64,000 nucleotides of DNA from Bacteroides sp. (lineage in GTDB: Bacteria; Bacteroidota; Bacteroidia; Bacteroidales; Marinifilaceae), in assembly GCA_021771575.1 (NCBI GenBank), contig JAETOX010000001.1, positions 84,468 to 148,467 of the forward strand. The letters are read 5' to 3'. The notes beneath the pieces were generated by a model. The model saw only the letters and a program-made list of their open reading frames with translations. It did no database searches and had not been told where the DNA came from. Positions within the stretch are counted from its first letter, which is position 1, and each line of letters begins with the position of its first letter. The position numbers and the translations under genes were made by a program. Below, piece after piece: positions 38,994 to 48,255 of the stretch.

Positions 38994-40496
38994 CTATTTA
39001 GCGGTATACACAATATCCACCGGAGTTCCGAAATGCTCATACGGCACAGGGTCGCCGAACGAATCTCCCCAAGCGGTAGGGACCTGATAAAAACGCACCC
39101 GACCGTTCAATCCGGAAGAAGAGCGGTCTACACTTCCCACAACCAATTGTCCTTGAATCTTTGGATCTGAAGTCAAACCGGTAAAAATATGGAATTTGAG
39201 TAAAGTGATTTCTTCGTTTTCCAAAACAATCGGATTCGTCACATTTCCGTTCATGTCATACTGATACACGGTATTACCCACAGCATAAAACAACCAGTTA
39301 GCAGAAGGATAAACTGCAAAATGCTCTGCTTTATCAATATCCGTGGCATCATCTAAGGGTAAAAACTTACGTTGGGTGATACCGGACGCAATCTTCATCA
39401 TGTAAAGATAACGCCGGTGCGTATCGCTGTCTTCCAATATGGTATAAGTAGAACTTCCGTCATAAGGCGTACTGGTCATATACACAAAATCTTTTCCTGT
39501 TGTCCAGGGGAAATGAGGCGACGCGGCAACTATTTCTTCACAACTCAGCATATTAGCTGCCAATTTCACAAACCGTTTATTGGTTATATCATATAATATC
39601 CGGGCACCATTATAAACATAGTAATAAGGATAATACCCGACAGCCTCAGCCACTTCAAAAGTCTCCTCACTGTCAGTAAGATGATTGCAAGGCAATCCGA
39701 AAGGACCGGCCATACCAAAAGGTTTACTTACCCCATAAACCGTATTTTTCGCTACAATCAACTCCCAACCATAACCGGCAGCCCGTACCCCCGGCTTGAA
39801 ATTTTCAGGATATTCCATCATCTCGTAAAGAATATGGTTTGCCTCATCCCATTCATATTTGACAACATCCAATTTATAGCTGCCACTCTCCGATAAAAGG
39901 TAAAAGCGGGGTTCAGTACCGAATTGCAGACCGTTCATATTAAAAACACTTTGTAAAGCCTTCGGACCATACAATTCCGGTAAATCTCTATAAACATCCC
40001 GGACCACCATACTTTCTTTGGCTGACAAAGAAATCAAATCCACCTTACAACGATTATCTACATCCGAAAGTACCAGCCACCCTGTATTTAATTCGGTTGT
40101 CACCTTAATGGGAAATGAATTTTTCCAGGTAACCCGGGTCAATGTGTCCTTTACATTACAATATATGTCGTACTCACTGTCCGGCAAAACAACAAAATAA
40201 TTCAACTCTTTCTCATTTCCCAAAACATAGCTGGAAGTACCGGAAGAGCCGGCCTGTCCCCTGGCAACAGCTTTCCATTCATAGTAATACCGGCTTTGGT
40301 CTCCTGCATCTAAATTCCCCGCTACAACAGGCGAAGCCTTCAAGGTATCTACATTTCTGTAATAAATTTCCATCTCTTCCGGCAAACCGGAAATCTCCAC
40401 TTCGTTAATGTCATGGTAAACATAGTTACCTTCGTCTTTAAAACACCCGCTCAAAAACAAACTGAGCACACCTAATACAAAATATATCTTTTTCAT
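38994..40496 (-). CDS. PKD-like family lipoprotein, module 2
   Basis: 500 aa, with lipobox LSGC (Cys at about 18). It opens FKDEGNYVYHDINEVEISGL, the same start as the module-1 and module-3 proteins, and shows the same W/Y-rich beta repeats. A string such as DRSSSGLNGRVRFYQVPTAW near the C-terminus recalls its paralogues. It is 11 bp after the DUF4843-like gene. No catalytic motif is seen; an accessory surface-binding role in the SusCD complex is inferred from position. Confidence 0.8.
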   Translation of the reverse strand: MKKIYFVLGVLSLFLSGCFKDEGNYVYHDINEVEISGLPEEMEIYYRNVDTLKASPVVAGNLDAGDQSRYYYEWKAVARGQAGSSGTSSYVLGNEKELNYFVVLPDSEYDIYCNVKDTLTRVTWKNSFPIKVTTELNTGWLVLSDVDNRCKVDLISLSAKESMVVRDVYRDLPELYGPKALQSVFNMNGLQFGTEPRFYLLSESGSYKLDVVKYEWDEANHILYEMMEYPENFKPGVRAAGYGWELIVAKNTVYGVSKPFGMAGPFGLPCNHLTDSEETFEVAEAVGYYPYYYVYNGARILYDITNKRFVKLAANMLSCEEIVAASPHFPWTTGKDFVYMTSTPYDGSSTYTILEDSDTHRRYLYMMKIASGITQRKFLPLDDATDIDKAEHFAVYPSANWLFYAVGNTVYQYDMNGNVTNPIVLENEEITLLKFHIFTGLTSDPKIQGQLVVGSVDRSSSGLNGRVRFYQVPTAWGDSFGDPVPYEHFGTPVDIVYTAK

Positions 40497-40507
40497 AGCT
40501 CATTTCC

Positions 40508-41233
40508 TTATTGGTAATACATATCTCCCATACGCATCGGAGTGACACCGTCATCCTCATACACCGGAGCGGCATTTAATATTTTCACCATTTTAGTCGC
40601 GATATATTCTTTCCGGGGATTGACGTAAGTGACGTCATCGAACAGCACCCGGGTCATATTCAATTCCTGACACATTTTATCCAGTTTTTTTACAGAGAAA
40701 GTACCGAAATAGGTATCATACCACCCCTTAGGAGGAGTATTCAATATCTCTGAATACACAATTTTATACCTCACTTTGCTATACCGTTTATCAGTAGCCT
40801 GATTAACAGGCTGCGAAGGCCACATCAGTCGGAAATCTGCATTTTCCTGCAATTCCAGCACCAAATAACGTTCTTCTTTTTTCAAAATCTCCGGGCGCAA
40901 CAACACCACGGGGATAGCGACAAACGTATACCCCTTTTCCAAGGTATATGTCTCTGCCAAAGCAACGTAATCCTCACCCGGCCGACCGTTGGTTTCGGCC
41001 ACTTTCAGTTTTATTTCGCGATCATAATCCGTCACCTGTCCCGACATGCGTACCCACACCCACATGGAATCGGACTGCACTTCCCCATCCACATAAGCGT
41101 ACGAAAAAAAGACAGAATCCTGTGTCCCTTCAAAATAGATATAATCTACCCCTGAATAAGTATCCAAATCCTGTTGGCAAGCACCCAGCAGCCCCATAAC
41201 CAACACTATAAAAATCAGTCTTTTCATCATCAT
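40508..41233 (-). CDS. DUF4843-type lipoprotein, module 2
   Basis: 241 aa, lipobox LGAC (Cys at about 19). It reads QQDLDTYSGVDYIYFEGTQD, then GQVTDYDREIKLKVAETNGR followed by PGEDYVALAETYTLEKGYTF, matching the module-1 and module-3 members in order if not in length. The first three codons are all Met, so the exact start may be 41227 or 41233. It begins 6 bp after susD. Function unknown. Confidence 0.75.
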   Translation of the reverse strand: MMMKRLIFIVLVMGLLGACQQDLDTYSGVDYIYFEGTQDSVFFSYAYVDGEVQSDSMWVWVRMSGQVTDYDREIKLKVAETNGRPGEDYVALAETYTLEKGYTFVAIPVVLLRPEILKKEERYLVLELQENADFRLMWPSQPVNQATDKRYSKVRYKIVYSEILNTPPKGWYDTYFGTFSVKKLDKMCQELNMTRVLFDDVTYVNPRKEYIATKMVKILNAAPVYEDDGVTPMRMGDMYYQ

Positions 41234-41239
41234 TGTTTT

Positions 41240-42685
41240 TTAATTTCTATAATCAGTCTCACTTCTCGGAACAGGCAGGCAATATTTAGCGGCATCCATC
41301 GCAATGGCCGCTCCTCCGTTACCGGCCGGTATGGAGGAAGCATTCACCCGTTTATAGTAATAAAAAAGCTGCCCTTCCCCGAAAAATTCCCGGATATATT
41401 CTTCTGCAACAACGCTTTTTACATCTATTTGTTCATTTTCCTCAAAAGGAATCTGTCCCCGGTTTCTCCTTAACCGATTCAACACCTCACGGGCTTCGTC
41501 CATATCATCCGTTGTTTCCGCCACAATAAAAAACATTTCACTCATGCGTATCATCGGCAACAAATAATTATGCGGGCGCAATTCTTCTGTTTGTTCGTAT
41601 TTATGAAAACAACGGGCCGTGAATTTCCCATCCTTGGGGACTTGCCACATGGAAGTATAACGCCAGTCGTTATCATTGGCGAAAATATTCTTCAACCCGT
41701 TTTCATCCGGAATCAAAAGTTTCGAGGCATCCAAATCGGAAGTAAAATAATCGGTGAAGATGTCTCCTCTTTTTCTGTTCTGTAAAGCAAAAATCAATTC
41801 AGTGGAAAACACAAAATCCCGGCTCTTATTGGATTCCAGCATCACATCGTTAAACTTCACCCAAGGGAACCATTGTTCTTGAACGGCCACCACTTTCCGG
41901 GCCGCTTCCAACGCCTTCTGATTTTCCCCGGCATACAGGTACACCCGGGCCATCAAAGCCTGTACGGCATAATAATTCAAGCGCAGATTACGGTAACGCA
42001 GGCTATTGTCATCGTCTATTCCGTCACTGGCCAAAGGCCCCTCTGCTATAATCGGATCCCGGGCCAACATCGTCTCCGCCGTTTGCAAATCCCGGATGAT
42101 TTTCCCGACAACTTCGGAGGCAGGCAACAAATCGGTAGCCGAATAAGCAAATTTTTCATTGTAACAAATAGACACATCTTCGGGATTGGTTTTATAAACC
42201 GGACCGAAAAGACGCAACAAATCAAAATGCAACATAGCCCTCAATGCCAAAGCTTCCCCCTTAATGAGGTTGTAATTGTCCGCCGTAAATATCTCTTTTC
42301 TGGCATCGGCATTTTTGATAATCAAATTACAATTCATAATCAAGGAATAAGCCTGAGTCCAAATGGCATTGATGCGTTTCTCCACATCCGCATCGTCGTA
42401 TTTATAAATCACCACATTTTTATCACCCCCCACCTCACTGATTTTATAACGTTGCGCCAATATTTCCACCATCCGGAACATTAATTCTCCACCATACAGG
42501 CTGCTTTGGTTCAATTCAATATACACACCGTTCAACGCTTCCTTGAACCCGGTTTCCGTCTGATACAACTGCTCTTCCAACACCTTATCCACAGGTTTTA
42601 CATCCAACCAACTATCACACGCAGCTATCCAAGGCAATAAAACGGCCACGCAAACCACTGTTTTTATAGAACTTATTAATTTCAT
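41240..42685 (-). CDS. SusD/RagB-family outer-membrane lipoprotein, module 2
   Basis: 481 aa, lipobox IAAC (Cys at about 23) followed by DSWLDVKPVDKVLEEQLYQT. It shares with module 1 ALRAMLHFDLLRLFGPVYKT and REFFGEGQLFYYYKRVNASS. It forms the lid of the transporter encoded 21 bp upstream (susC stop to susD start). It ends VPRSETDYRN. The ligand is unknown. Confidence 0.92.
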   Translation of the reverse strand: MKLISSIKTVVCVAVLLPWIAACDSWLDVKPVDKVLEEQLYQTETGFKEALNGVYIELNQSSLYGGELMFRMVEILAQRYKISEVGGDKNVVIYKYDDADVEKRINAIWTQAYSLIMNCNLIIKNADARKEIFTADNYNLIKGEALALRAMLHFDLLRLFGPVYKTNPEDVSICYNEKFAYSATDLLPASEVVGKIIRDLQTAETMLARDPIIAEGPLASDGIDDDNSLRYRNLRLNYYAVQALMARVYLYAGENQKALEAARKVVAVQEQWFPWVKFNDVMLESNKSRDFVFSTELIFALQNRKRGDIFTDYFTSDLDASKLLIPDENGLKNIFANDNDWRYTSMWQVPKDGKFTARCFHKYEQTEELRPHNYLLPMIRMSEMFFIVAETTDDMDEAREVLNRLRRNRGQIPFEENEQIDVKSVVAEEYIREFFGEGQLFYYYKRVNASSIPAGNGGAAIAMDAAKYCLPVPRSETDYRN

Positions 42686-42706
42686 AACCCATTCATTTAA
42701 ACATAA

Positions 42707-45700
42707 TTAAAATGTCACAGACAACGACATGGAAACAGTACGGGCAAACGGATAATCGATACCCCGTTCTTCCTTCACACTGGAAATCCGGAAAATATCA
42801 TTCATGTTCGCCTGCAACCGCAAGGCCGACATCCCCACACGTCTTAATTTTGCAGATTCAAATTCATATCCCAATGAAAAGGATTCTCCGCTCAGCACAT
42901 TTTCCCTTTGCACAAAACGCGAAGAAATCGGCGTCATTTCTGTCAAAGAAATTCCCTTGAACTGAGCCATATCCCCCGCCGCTTGCCAACGGTCGTACAA
43001 AGCCCGTTTATCCTGGTTGTATTTCAGCGAACTCTCTGAAATATTTTCCACTTTCGTATACATGGCATTATTGAATACATCGGCACCGAACCGATAACGC
43101 AAAAAGAACGAAAACGAAAAGCCTTTATAATACAGTGTACTGCCGAATACTCCTTCCAATTTGGGAAGTGAATTTCCCACCACCACTTCGTCCTCTTTAT
43201 TATAGTCAAAACTATAAGTACCGTCCTTTTTCAGAAAAATTTCCTTACCTGTCGACGGGTCGATTCCCAGTGAACGCACCGACCACAAAGCCGTAGGACT
43301 TCCGCCGTCGTAATAACGCGTCAGACTGGTATTTTTATCCCGGTAAGCATAATCGTTGCCCAATTCGGTGTCCCGATTCTCTTCATTCAGTTTGTTCAAG
43401 CTGTTTCCTATATTTTTATAATAGGCCTTTTCATGTCTGAAATTGAAACTCAAGGTCCAGTTAATACGTTCTTGCAACCGGTACACCGGTGAATATTTTA
43501 TGGTACCGTTTACTCCTTTATTCACTTGGGCGCCCATATTCGTCCCGATTTGTGCCACCCCTACCGAAGAGGGGACAGTGATATATACCAACAACGGATC
43601 GGTATCCTTTACATAGTAATCCGCATTGACATTCAAACGGTTCCCAAACAACGAGACATCGGCACCGATATTCTTGTCCAAGGTTTTCTGCCACTTGATA
43701 TCGGGATTTCCGATCTTGTCGACAATCACACTCGCTCCGAAAGAATTCTGCAACCAGGTATTGAATGAATAAGTGGTAAACGACTGGTAAGAACTGAAAC
43801 TCTGATTACCGGGATTTCCGATAGAAGCACGCACTTTCAGCCGGTTCAGCCATTCCGCTCCTTTCAGGAAAGGTTCATTATGCAGGTTCCACGCCAAACC
43901 CACAGCCCAGGTTTCGGAATAACGTTTATTGCTTCCGAAGGCAGAAGATCCGTCCATCCGGATGTTGGCATCCAATAAATACCGATTGTCATAAGAATAT
44001 CCGCCATTAAAATAAAAACTGTTCGAACGGGAAACCGATTCGGAATAATTGGGTTTGCTGTTCTCCGTGAAACCGTTAGAAAAAGAAGGCTTTGTAAAAT
44101 CTCCCACCGGGAATCCGGTCACCGTATAGGATTCACTGGTCATTTCACTTGAGCGGAAACGCGCACCGATTACTGCGTTCAACTGGTGACGCTCACCCAG
44201 CAAAGCACCATACGTAACCGTAAAATCCCCGTCGTAATAAAAATCCCCGTTATTGGTGCTCGTATATCTTCCCTTCTTTTCCTGTGCCACACTGTTAAAC
44301 GAAGAATGCTGTGGAGACACAAAACGTTCCGTCCGGGTTACACTCTTTCCCAACCCCAAACGTCCCCGGATATACAGCGTTGGCAAAATACGCCATTCTG
44401 CATTGAAATTATCGGTAAATCCGAATTTTTTCTCTTCATCCAGATTATTCAGGCTTGCATTCCACAAAGGATTCCCCACCGTATATTCCCGACCGTTGAT
44501 AAGATAACTTTCCAAATAACGTCCGATGGTCCCGTCTTTCTGTGTTTTCCGGTAATACGGATTGGCCCGGGAATATTCTGAAAAAGGCACTGTAGGATTC
44601 TGTGCCCGGTTATAATCCACCGATAATTTATTCGCAAACTGAAATTTCCCTTTGCGGTAAGTCAAGTCAAAATTACATCCCAGCACATCCCGTTTGGATT
44701 CTTTCATCACACCGGCAGTGCCGTTGTAATTCACGCCCAGTCCATAACGAATCTGGTCATCTCCGCCCTCCGCGTATACATTGTGTTTATGGCTGAAACT
44801 AACCCGTAAAGGTTCATTCATCCAATAGGTATTGACTCCCCGGGCCACTTCCGCGCGGTGGGCATTATAAAGACTGTCCCGGCGTGCCTGTTCAACCGCA
44901 TCATTTCCTTTCACTTGATAATAACCTGCTTTCAACTCAAATTCCAGTTTTTCTTCCGCATTCATCAGATTGTAATCCGTCAAGTCAGGAACGGAAACAC
45001 TGAAATCACCGGAATAGGACACTTTAAACCGGCCTTTTTCGGGTTTTTTAGTTTCAATTACCACAACCCCATTGGCCGCTTTTGAACCGTAGATGGCCGT
45101 GGATGCCGCATCTTTCAATATCGTCACCGATTCCACCCGGTCCATATTCAGGTCCATCACTGTACGTAAGGTTGTTTCGAAACCGTCCAGAATAAACAAT
45201 GGTTGGTTCGGGTCGGTGCCGAATTGTTCCTTTAGCCCGATTACACTGGTCTTGCCGCGAATCTCGATGTCCGGTAACTTATTCGGGTCGGAACCGAATT
45301 GATTGTTTTCCATCATCACAAAGGAAGGGTCTAATGTCCGCAAGCTCTGGATTAAGTTTTGAGTTCCCACCATTTTCAACTCCTCCTTTTTAAACGTAGT
45401 CGCCGACCCCGTAAAACTCTCTTTTTTCCGTTCGTAAATACCGGTCACCACCACCTCGTCCATCTCCTGCGTGTCCTCCGTCATGACCACATTAATCTCT
45501 GTTTTTTCTCCGACCGGAAATTTTTGTGTTTTCATTCCGATAAAAGTAAATTTCAACACCCAGTTACCTTGCGCAGGGCATTCCAATGCATACTTTCCCT
45601 CGGTATCGGTAGTCACCCCGACACTTGTCCCGTCGATCAACACGGTTACTCCCGGCAGCGGGGCACCGTCTTTGTCGGTCACTTTACCGGTTAGCTTCCG

Positions 45701-46087
45701 GTTTTGTGCCTGCGGAACGGCAATCTTCCGGTTGACCTGTTTGATAATGATGGCCCCATTCTCTTTCACGCATTGCAAACCGGTGCCTTCCAGGCATTTT
45801 TTTAATACTTCGTCCACCACCACATCTTTGACATCAATATCGATTCCCTTAACGGATGCGATGTCCTCGTCGCTATACAAAAACACCAAATGAGTTTTCG
45901 CCTTTAATTCCCAGATAATCTCTTCTAAAGAGGCATTTTGTTTTTTCAAGCTTACCGTCTGTGCATTCACCACGGCAAACAACTGTACTACAGCACACAC
46001 CAGCAATAGAAATGTCAGCTTCATACGCAGTGGAATTTTCAACAAATTTCCCTTATAGGGAAACGCATCATTTCGCTTTCTTTTCAT
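42707..46087 (-). CDS. SusC/RagA-type TonB-dependent transporter with STN domain, module 2
   Basis: 1126 aa from the ATG at 46087, matching the starts of the other two transporters (MK-basic stretch, then hydrophobic LLLVCAVVQLF). An ATG 21 codons earlier (46150) falls inside a hairpin and is less likely. STN domain about 45-120 (KKQNASLEEIIWELKAKTHL), carboxypeptidase-like domain about 130-215 (GAPLPGVTVLIDGTSVGVTT), plug with EEVVVTGIYERKKESFTGSA-like start, and a barrel ending SMSLSVTF. It is the closest relative of the module-1 transporter in the window. The STN domain implies FecR control. Confidence 0.92.
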   Translation of the reverse strand: MKRKRNDAFPYKGNLLKIPLRMKLTFLLLVCAVVQLFAVVNAQTVSLKKQNASLEEIIWELKAKTHLVFLYSDEDIASVKGIDIDVKDVVVDEVLKKCLEGTGLQCVKENGAIIIKQVNRKIAVPQAQNRKLTGKVTDKDGAPLPGVTVLIDGTSVGVTTDTEGKYALECPAQGNWVLKFTFIGMKTQKFPVGEKTEINVVMTEDTQEMDEVVVTGIYERKKESFTGSATTFKKEELKMVGTQNLIQSLRTLDPSFVMMENNQFGSDPNKLPDIEIRGKTSVIGLKEQFGTDPNQPLFILDGFETTLRTVMDLNMDRVESVTILKDAASTAIYGSKAANGVVVIETKKPEKGRFKVSYSGDFSVSVPDLTDYNLMNAEEKLEFELKAGYYQVKGNDAVEQARRDSLYNAHRAEVARGVNTYWMNEPLRVSFSHKHNVYAEGGDDQIRYGLGVNYNGTAGVMKESKRDVLGCNFDLTYRKGKFQFANKLSVDYNRAQNPTVPFSEYSRANPYYRKTQKDGTIGRYLESYLINGREYTVGNPLWNASLNNLDEEKKFGFTDNFNAEWRILPTLYIRGRLGLGKSVTRTERFVSPQHSSFNSVAQEKKGRYTSTNNGDFYYDGDFTVTYGALLGERHQLNAVIGARFRSSEMTSESYTVTGFPVGDFTKPSFSNGFTENSKPNYSESVSRSNSFYFNGGYSYDNRYLLDANIRMDGSSAFGSNKRYSETWAVGLAWNLHNEPFLKGAEWLNRLKVRASIGNPGNQSFSSYQSFTTYSFNTWLQNSFGASVIVDKIGNPDIKWQKTLDKNIGADVSLFGNRLNVNADYYVKDTDPLLVYITVPSSVGVAQIGTNMGAQVNKGVNGTIKYSPVYRLQERINWTLSFNFRHEKAYYKNIGNSLNKLNEENRDTELGNDYAYRDKNTSLTRYYDGGSPTALWSVRSLGIDPSTGKEIFLKKDGTYSFDYNKEDEVVVGNSLPKLEGVFGSTLYYKGFSFSFFLRYRFGADVFNNAMYTKVENISESSLKYNQDKRALYDRWQAAGDMAQFKGISLTEMTPISSRFVQRENVLSGESFSLGYEFESAKLRRVGMSALRLQANMNDIFRISSVKEERGIDYPFARTVSMSLSVTF

Positions 46088-46124
46088 ACTTTTGTAAAAG
46101 ATTAAAATAATTTTTGTTAATCGA

Positions 46125-46163
46125 ACAGAGTCCGGAAATTGTTGGTCCATGCTCCGGTCTCTG
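46125..46163 (-). terminator. hairpin between fecR and susC, module 2
   Basis: On the minus strand AACAGAGACCGGA (46163-46151) pairs with TCCGGACTCTGTT near 46137-46125, 12 of 13 positions. It lies 10 bp past the fecR stop. No strong T-run follows, so attenuation or stabilisation of the mRNA is as likely as termination. Confidence 0.5.
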
Positions 46164-46171
46164 TTTTTTTA

Positions 46172-47344
46172 TTATTTCCGGCCGATAATCACCGTTTTTC
46201 CTTTTCTTTCCACGCTTATTTTATCCATGGCACGCAACAGATTCAAGACGGAATCAATATGTTCATAACGCCCCAGATGGGCCGATATCCGTAAATCCTT
46301 TACCGATTCAGTGGTATAAAAGATCTCCATTCCATACCAGCGGGCCAGGGTATTCATGACATCTTCCAACTGCTGTTTTTTAAAGACAAACATGCCCTCT
46401 GTCCAGCCGGTGTAGAGGGATACGTCAACCTCTCTCACTTCTGCCCGGTTAAGCCGTTTATTCCAATAATATTGCCGGGCAGGAGCCAGGCTCACCGGTC
46501 CATCTGCCAACTTTTCATTCATCACCTCGACCGCACCGCTTATCAAGGTGGTATGTACAACATCCTCATTCCGGTAAGCTTTCACATTGAAACAGGTGCC
46601 GGTCACTTTTACCCGCATATCTCCCGTTTCAACAATAAAAGGCCATTCTCCGGCTTTTTTCACCTGAAAACAGGCTTCTCCGTCCAAAAACACTTTACGC
46701 TCTTTTCCGTTGAACTCTACCGGAAAACGGAATTTCGTTTCACAATTCAACCTGACTTGGGTACCATCAGCTAAAGTAAGGCTATAATCTGCCCCCGCCG
46801 GGATGATAAGCGTATGGTAAACGACTGCTTTTTCCTCTGCCCGCCCTACGGCTGACGTATCCTGATGATAAGCCAGGCTGCAATTGCTGTCGTTGACAAT
46901 CAAAGTCCCGTTGTTTTCGCGGAATTCAACCCTGTGGTTTTCCAAATGGATACGCTCTCCGTTCGCCAAAATCAGTTCTGCCCTTCGTCTGCCTTCCAGC
47001 AAAGCCAACGATTCTTCCTCAATCATACTGTCATGCCGGGAATATAAAACAGCAAGAGCAATACCGAACATCACCACAGCACATGCGGCTGCAACCATCC
47101 ATTTCCATCCAACCCGCCTATGTGAAAAACGGATTTTAGTCCGGATCTGCTCATATTCCCGGTCTACATCTATGGAATCTTCCAAGCTGAAACGTAAAAA
47201 AGCTTCCCGCTGATTGCGCATGTTTTCAAAAAGCCTGCGGTGGCCGGGTTCCTCCAACCACTCCAAAAACCCTGCATCCAAAAGGCTTTCCGGATTCTGT
47301 AAATGAGAAAGGATATAGTCTATATCGGTTTCCTGACGTTCCAT
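46172..47344 (-). CDS. FecR-type anti-sigma factor, module 2
   Basis: 390 aa. Cytoplasmic N-terminus (1-80), membrane helix about 82-101 (WMVAAACAVVMFGIALAVLY), FecR domain about 190-285 (LIIPAGADYSLTLADGTQVR), and a DUF4974-like C-terminal domain (FKKQQLEDVMNTLARWYGME, from about 320). It should hold the sigma factor encoded 88 bp upstream and receive the signal from the STN domain of the transporter. Partner specificity among the three modules is not readable from sequence. Confidence 0.9.
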   Translation of the reverse strand: MERQETDIDYILSHLQNPESLLDAGFLEWLEEPGHRRLFENMRNQREAFLRFSLEDSIDVDREYEQIRTKIRFSHRRVGWKWMVAAACAVVMFGIALAVLYSRHDSMIEEESLALLEGRRRAELILANGERIHLENHRVEFRENNGTLIVNDSNCSLAYHQDTSAVGRAEEKAVVYHTLIIPAGADYSLTLADGTQVRLNCETKFRFPVEFNGKERKVFLDGEACFQVKKAGEWPFIVETGDMRVKVTGTCFNVKAYRNEDVVHTTLISGAVEVMNEKLADGPVSLAPARQYYWNKRLNRAEVREVDVSLYTGWTEGMFVFKKQQLEDVMNTLARWYGMEIFYTTESVKDLRISAHLGRYEHIDSVLNLLRAMDKISVERKGKTVIIGRK

Positions 47345-47432
47345 ATCTGTTTTATTTATCGGAAATTTTATCGTTTCGTCTATATAAACACAGGTACGAA
47401 AGAAAAATGGGTGAGTTAAAATGAAATTATTT

Positions 47433-47984
47433 TCAATAATTTTTTATCTGCGGAAAACAAAGAAGCAGCAATGAAGCCGGAAATTCCTCCCGAAGATTTT
47501 TTAAACCATTGGATATATGCGTCTTGACGGTATTTACGGAAATGCCCAACATTTCCGCTATTTCTTTGTATTTTTTACACTCGATAAGATAAAGATACAT
47601 CACTTCCCTGCACTTGTCCGGCAACTTACCGATCCGGTCCTTGATTTTCAGGATCAGTTCTTCGTGTCCGGCATCGTCGGCCGGAAAGTAAATCGCTTCT
47701 GCTTTGGCTTCCAGTTCGGCATGCCGGACTTTCACTTTCAAGTGTTCCAGGTAGTTAATGGCCCTGTGGCGGGTAAGACTAAGCAGACAAGGAAGCATCG
47801 GCTGGTTAAAATCGATTTCATCACGCCGGGTCCACACTGTCAGGAAAACATCGTGTACAATGTCCTTGGCAGCCTCTTCATCTTTTACAAAACTCATTGC
47901 ATGAAAACACAATGGTTTAAAAAATTCCCGGAAAGAATTTTCAAACAGAATCTTTACATCGCATGTCCCGGTATACCTCTCCAT
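47433..47984 (-). CDS. ECF sigma factor, module 2
   Basis: 183 aa from the ATG at 47984 (MERYTGTCDVKILFENSFRE); an in-frame GTG two codons upstream is not needed. Region 2 is about 14-75 (CFHAMSFVKDEEAAKDIVHD, FLTVWTRRDEI), and region 4 about 120-170 (LPDKCREVMYLYLIECKKYK, EIAEMLGISVNTVKTHISNG). It is FecI-like and should direct transcription of its own susCD genes when set free. It has its own promoter 24-60 bp upstream. Confidence 0.9.
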   Translation of the reverse strand: MERYTGTCDVKILFENSFREFFKPLCFHAMSFVKDEEAAKDIVHDVFLTVWTRRDEIDFNQPMLPCLLSLTRHRAINYLEHLKVKVRHAELEAKAEAIYFPADDAGHEELILKIKDRIGKLPDKCREVMYLYLIECKKYKEIAEMLGISVNTVKTHISNGLKNLREEFPASLLLLCFPQIKNY

Positions 47985-48014
47985 AACCACCTGAAAGATA
48001 TTTTTTCCCCCTCA

Positions 48015-48045
48015 CAAAGATAGAGCATTTGCCAAAAACAACAAA
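48015..48045 (-). promoter_or_regulatory. consensus promoter of the module-2 sigma gene
   Basis: Minus strand: TTTG (48045-48042), 19 bp, TATCTTTG (48022-48015), an exact consensus. It lies about 30 bp before the ATG at 47984. It should give constant low transcription of the sigma and fecR genes. Confidence 0.75.
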
Positions 48046-48184
48046 ACAGGGATTTACCAAAACAGGAAATTCAGCTTGTGTCGTCAATCTTACATCTTCA
48101 CCATTCTTTGTTTTTCAGCTGTTCTCTATTGGCATATCGGATATAAACGGTTCTTCTTTCATTTGCGGATTATGGCAAGGACAT

Positions 48185-48225
48185 AAAAAAGCGTCTTCAA
48201 AAGCCATTGCCTCTTTTGAAGACGC
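48185..48225 (-). terminator. intrinsic terminator at the end of module 3
   Basis: GCGTCTTCAAAAG (48191-48203) pairs perfectly over 13 bp with CTTTTGAAGACGC (48213-48225), loop of 9 nt. On the minus strand it is followed directly by six T (48190-48185). It lies 30 bp after the metalloprotease stop. Confidence 0.93.
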
Positions 48226-48255
48226 CCGACATGGAATCTTTCCGCAAACCGCTTT

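Noticed and set aside
46088..46150. Upstream start for the module-2 susC at 46150
   Set aside because: The stretch lies in the hairpin after fecR and has no counterpart in the other two transporters, whose starts align with 46087.
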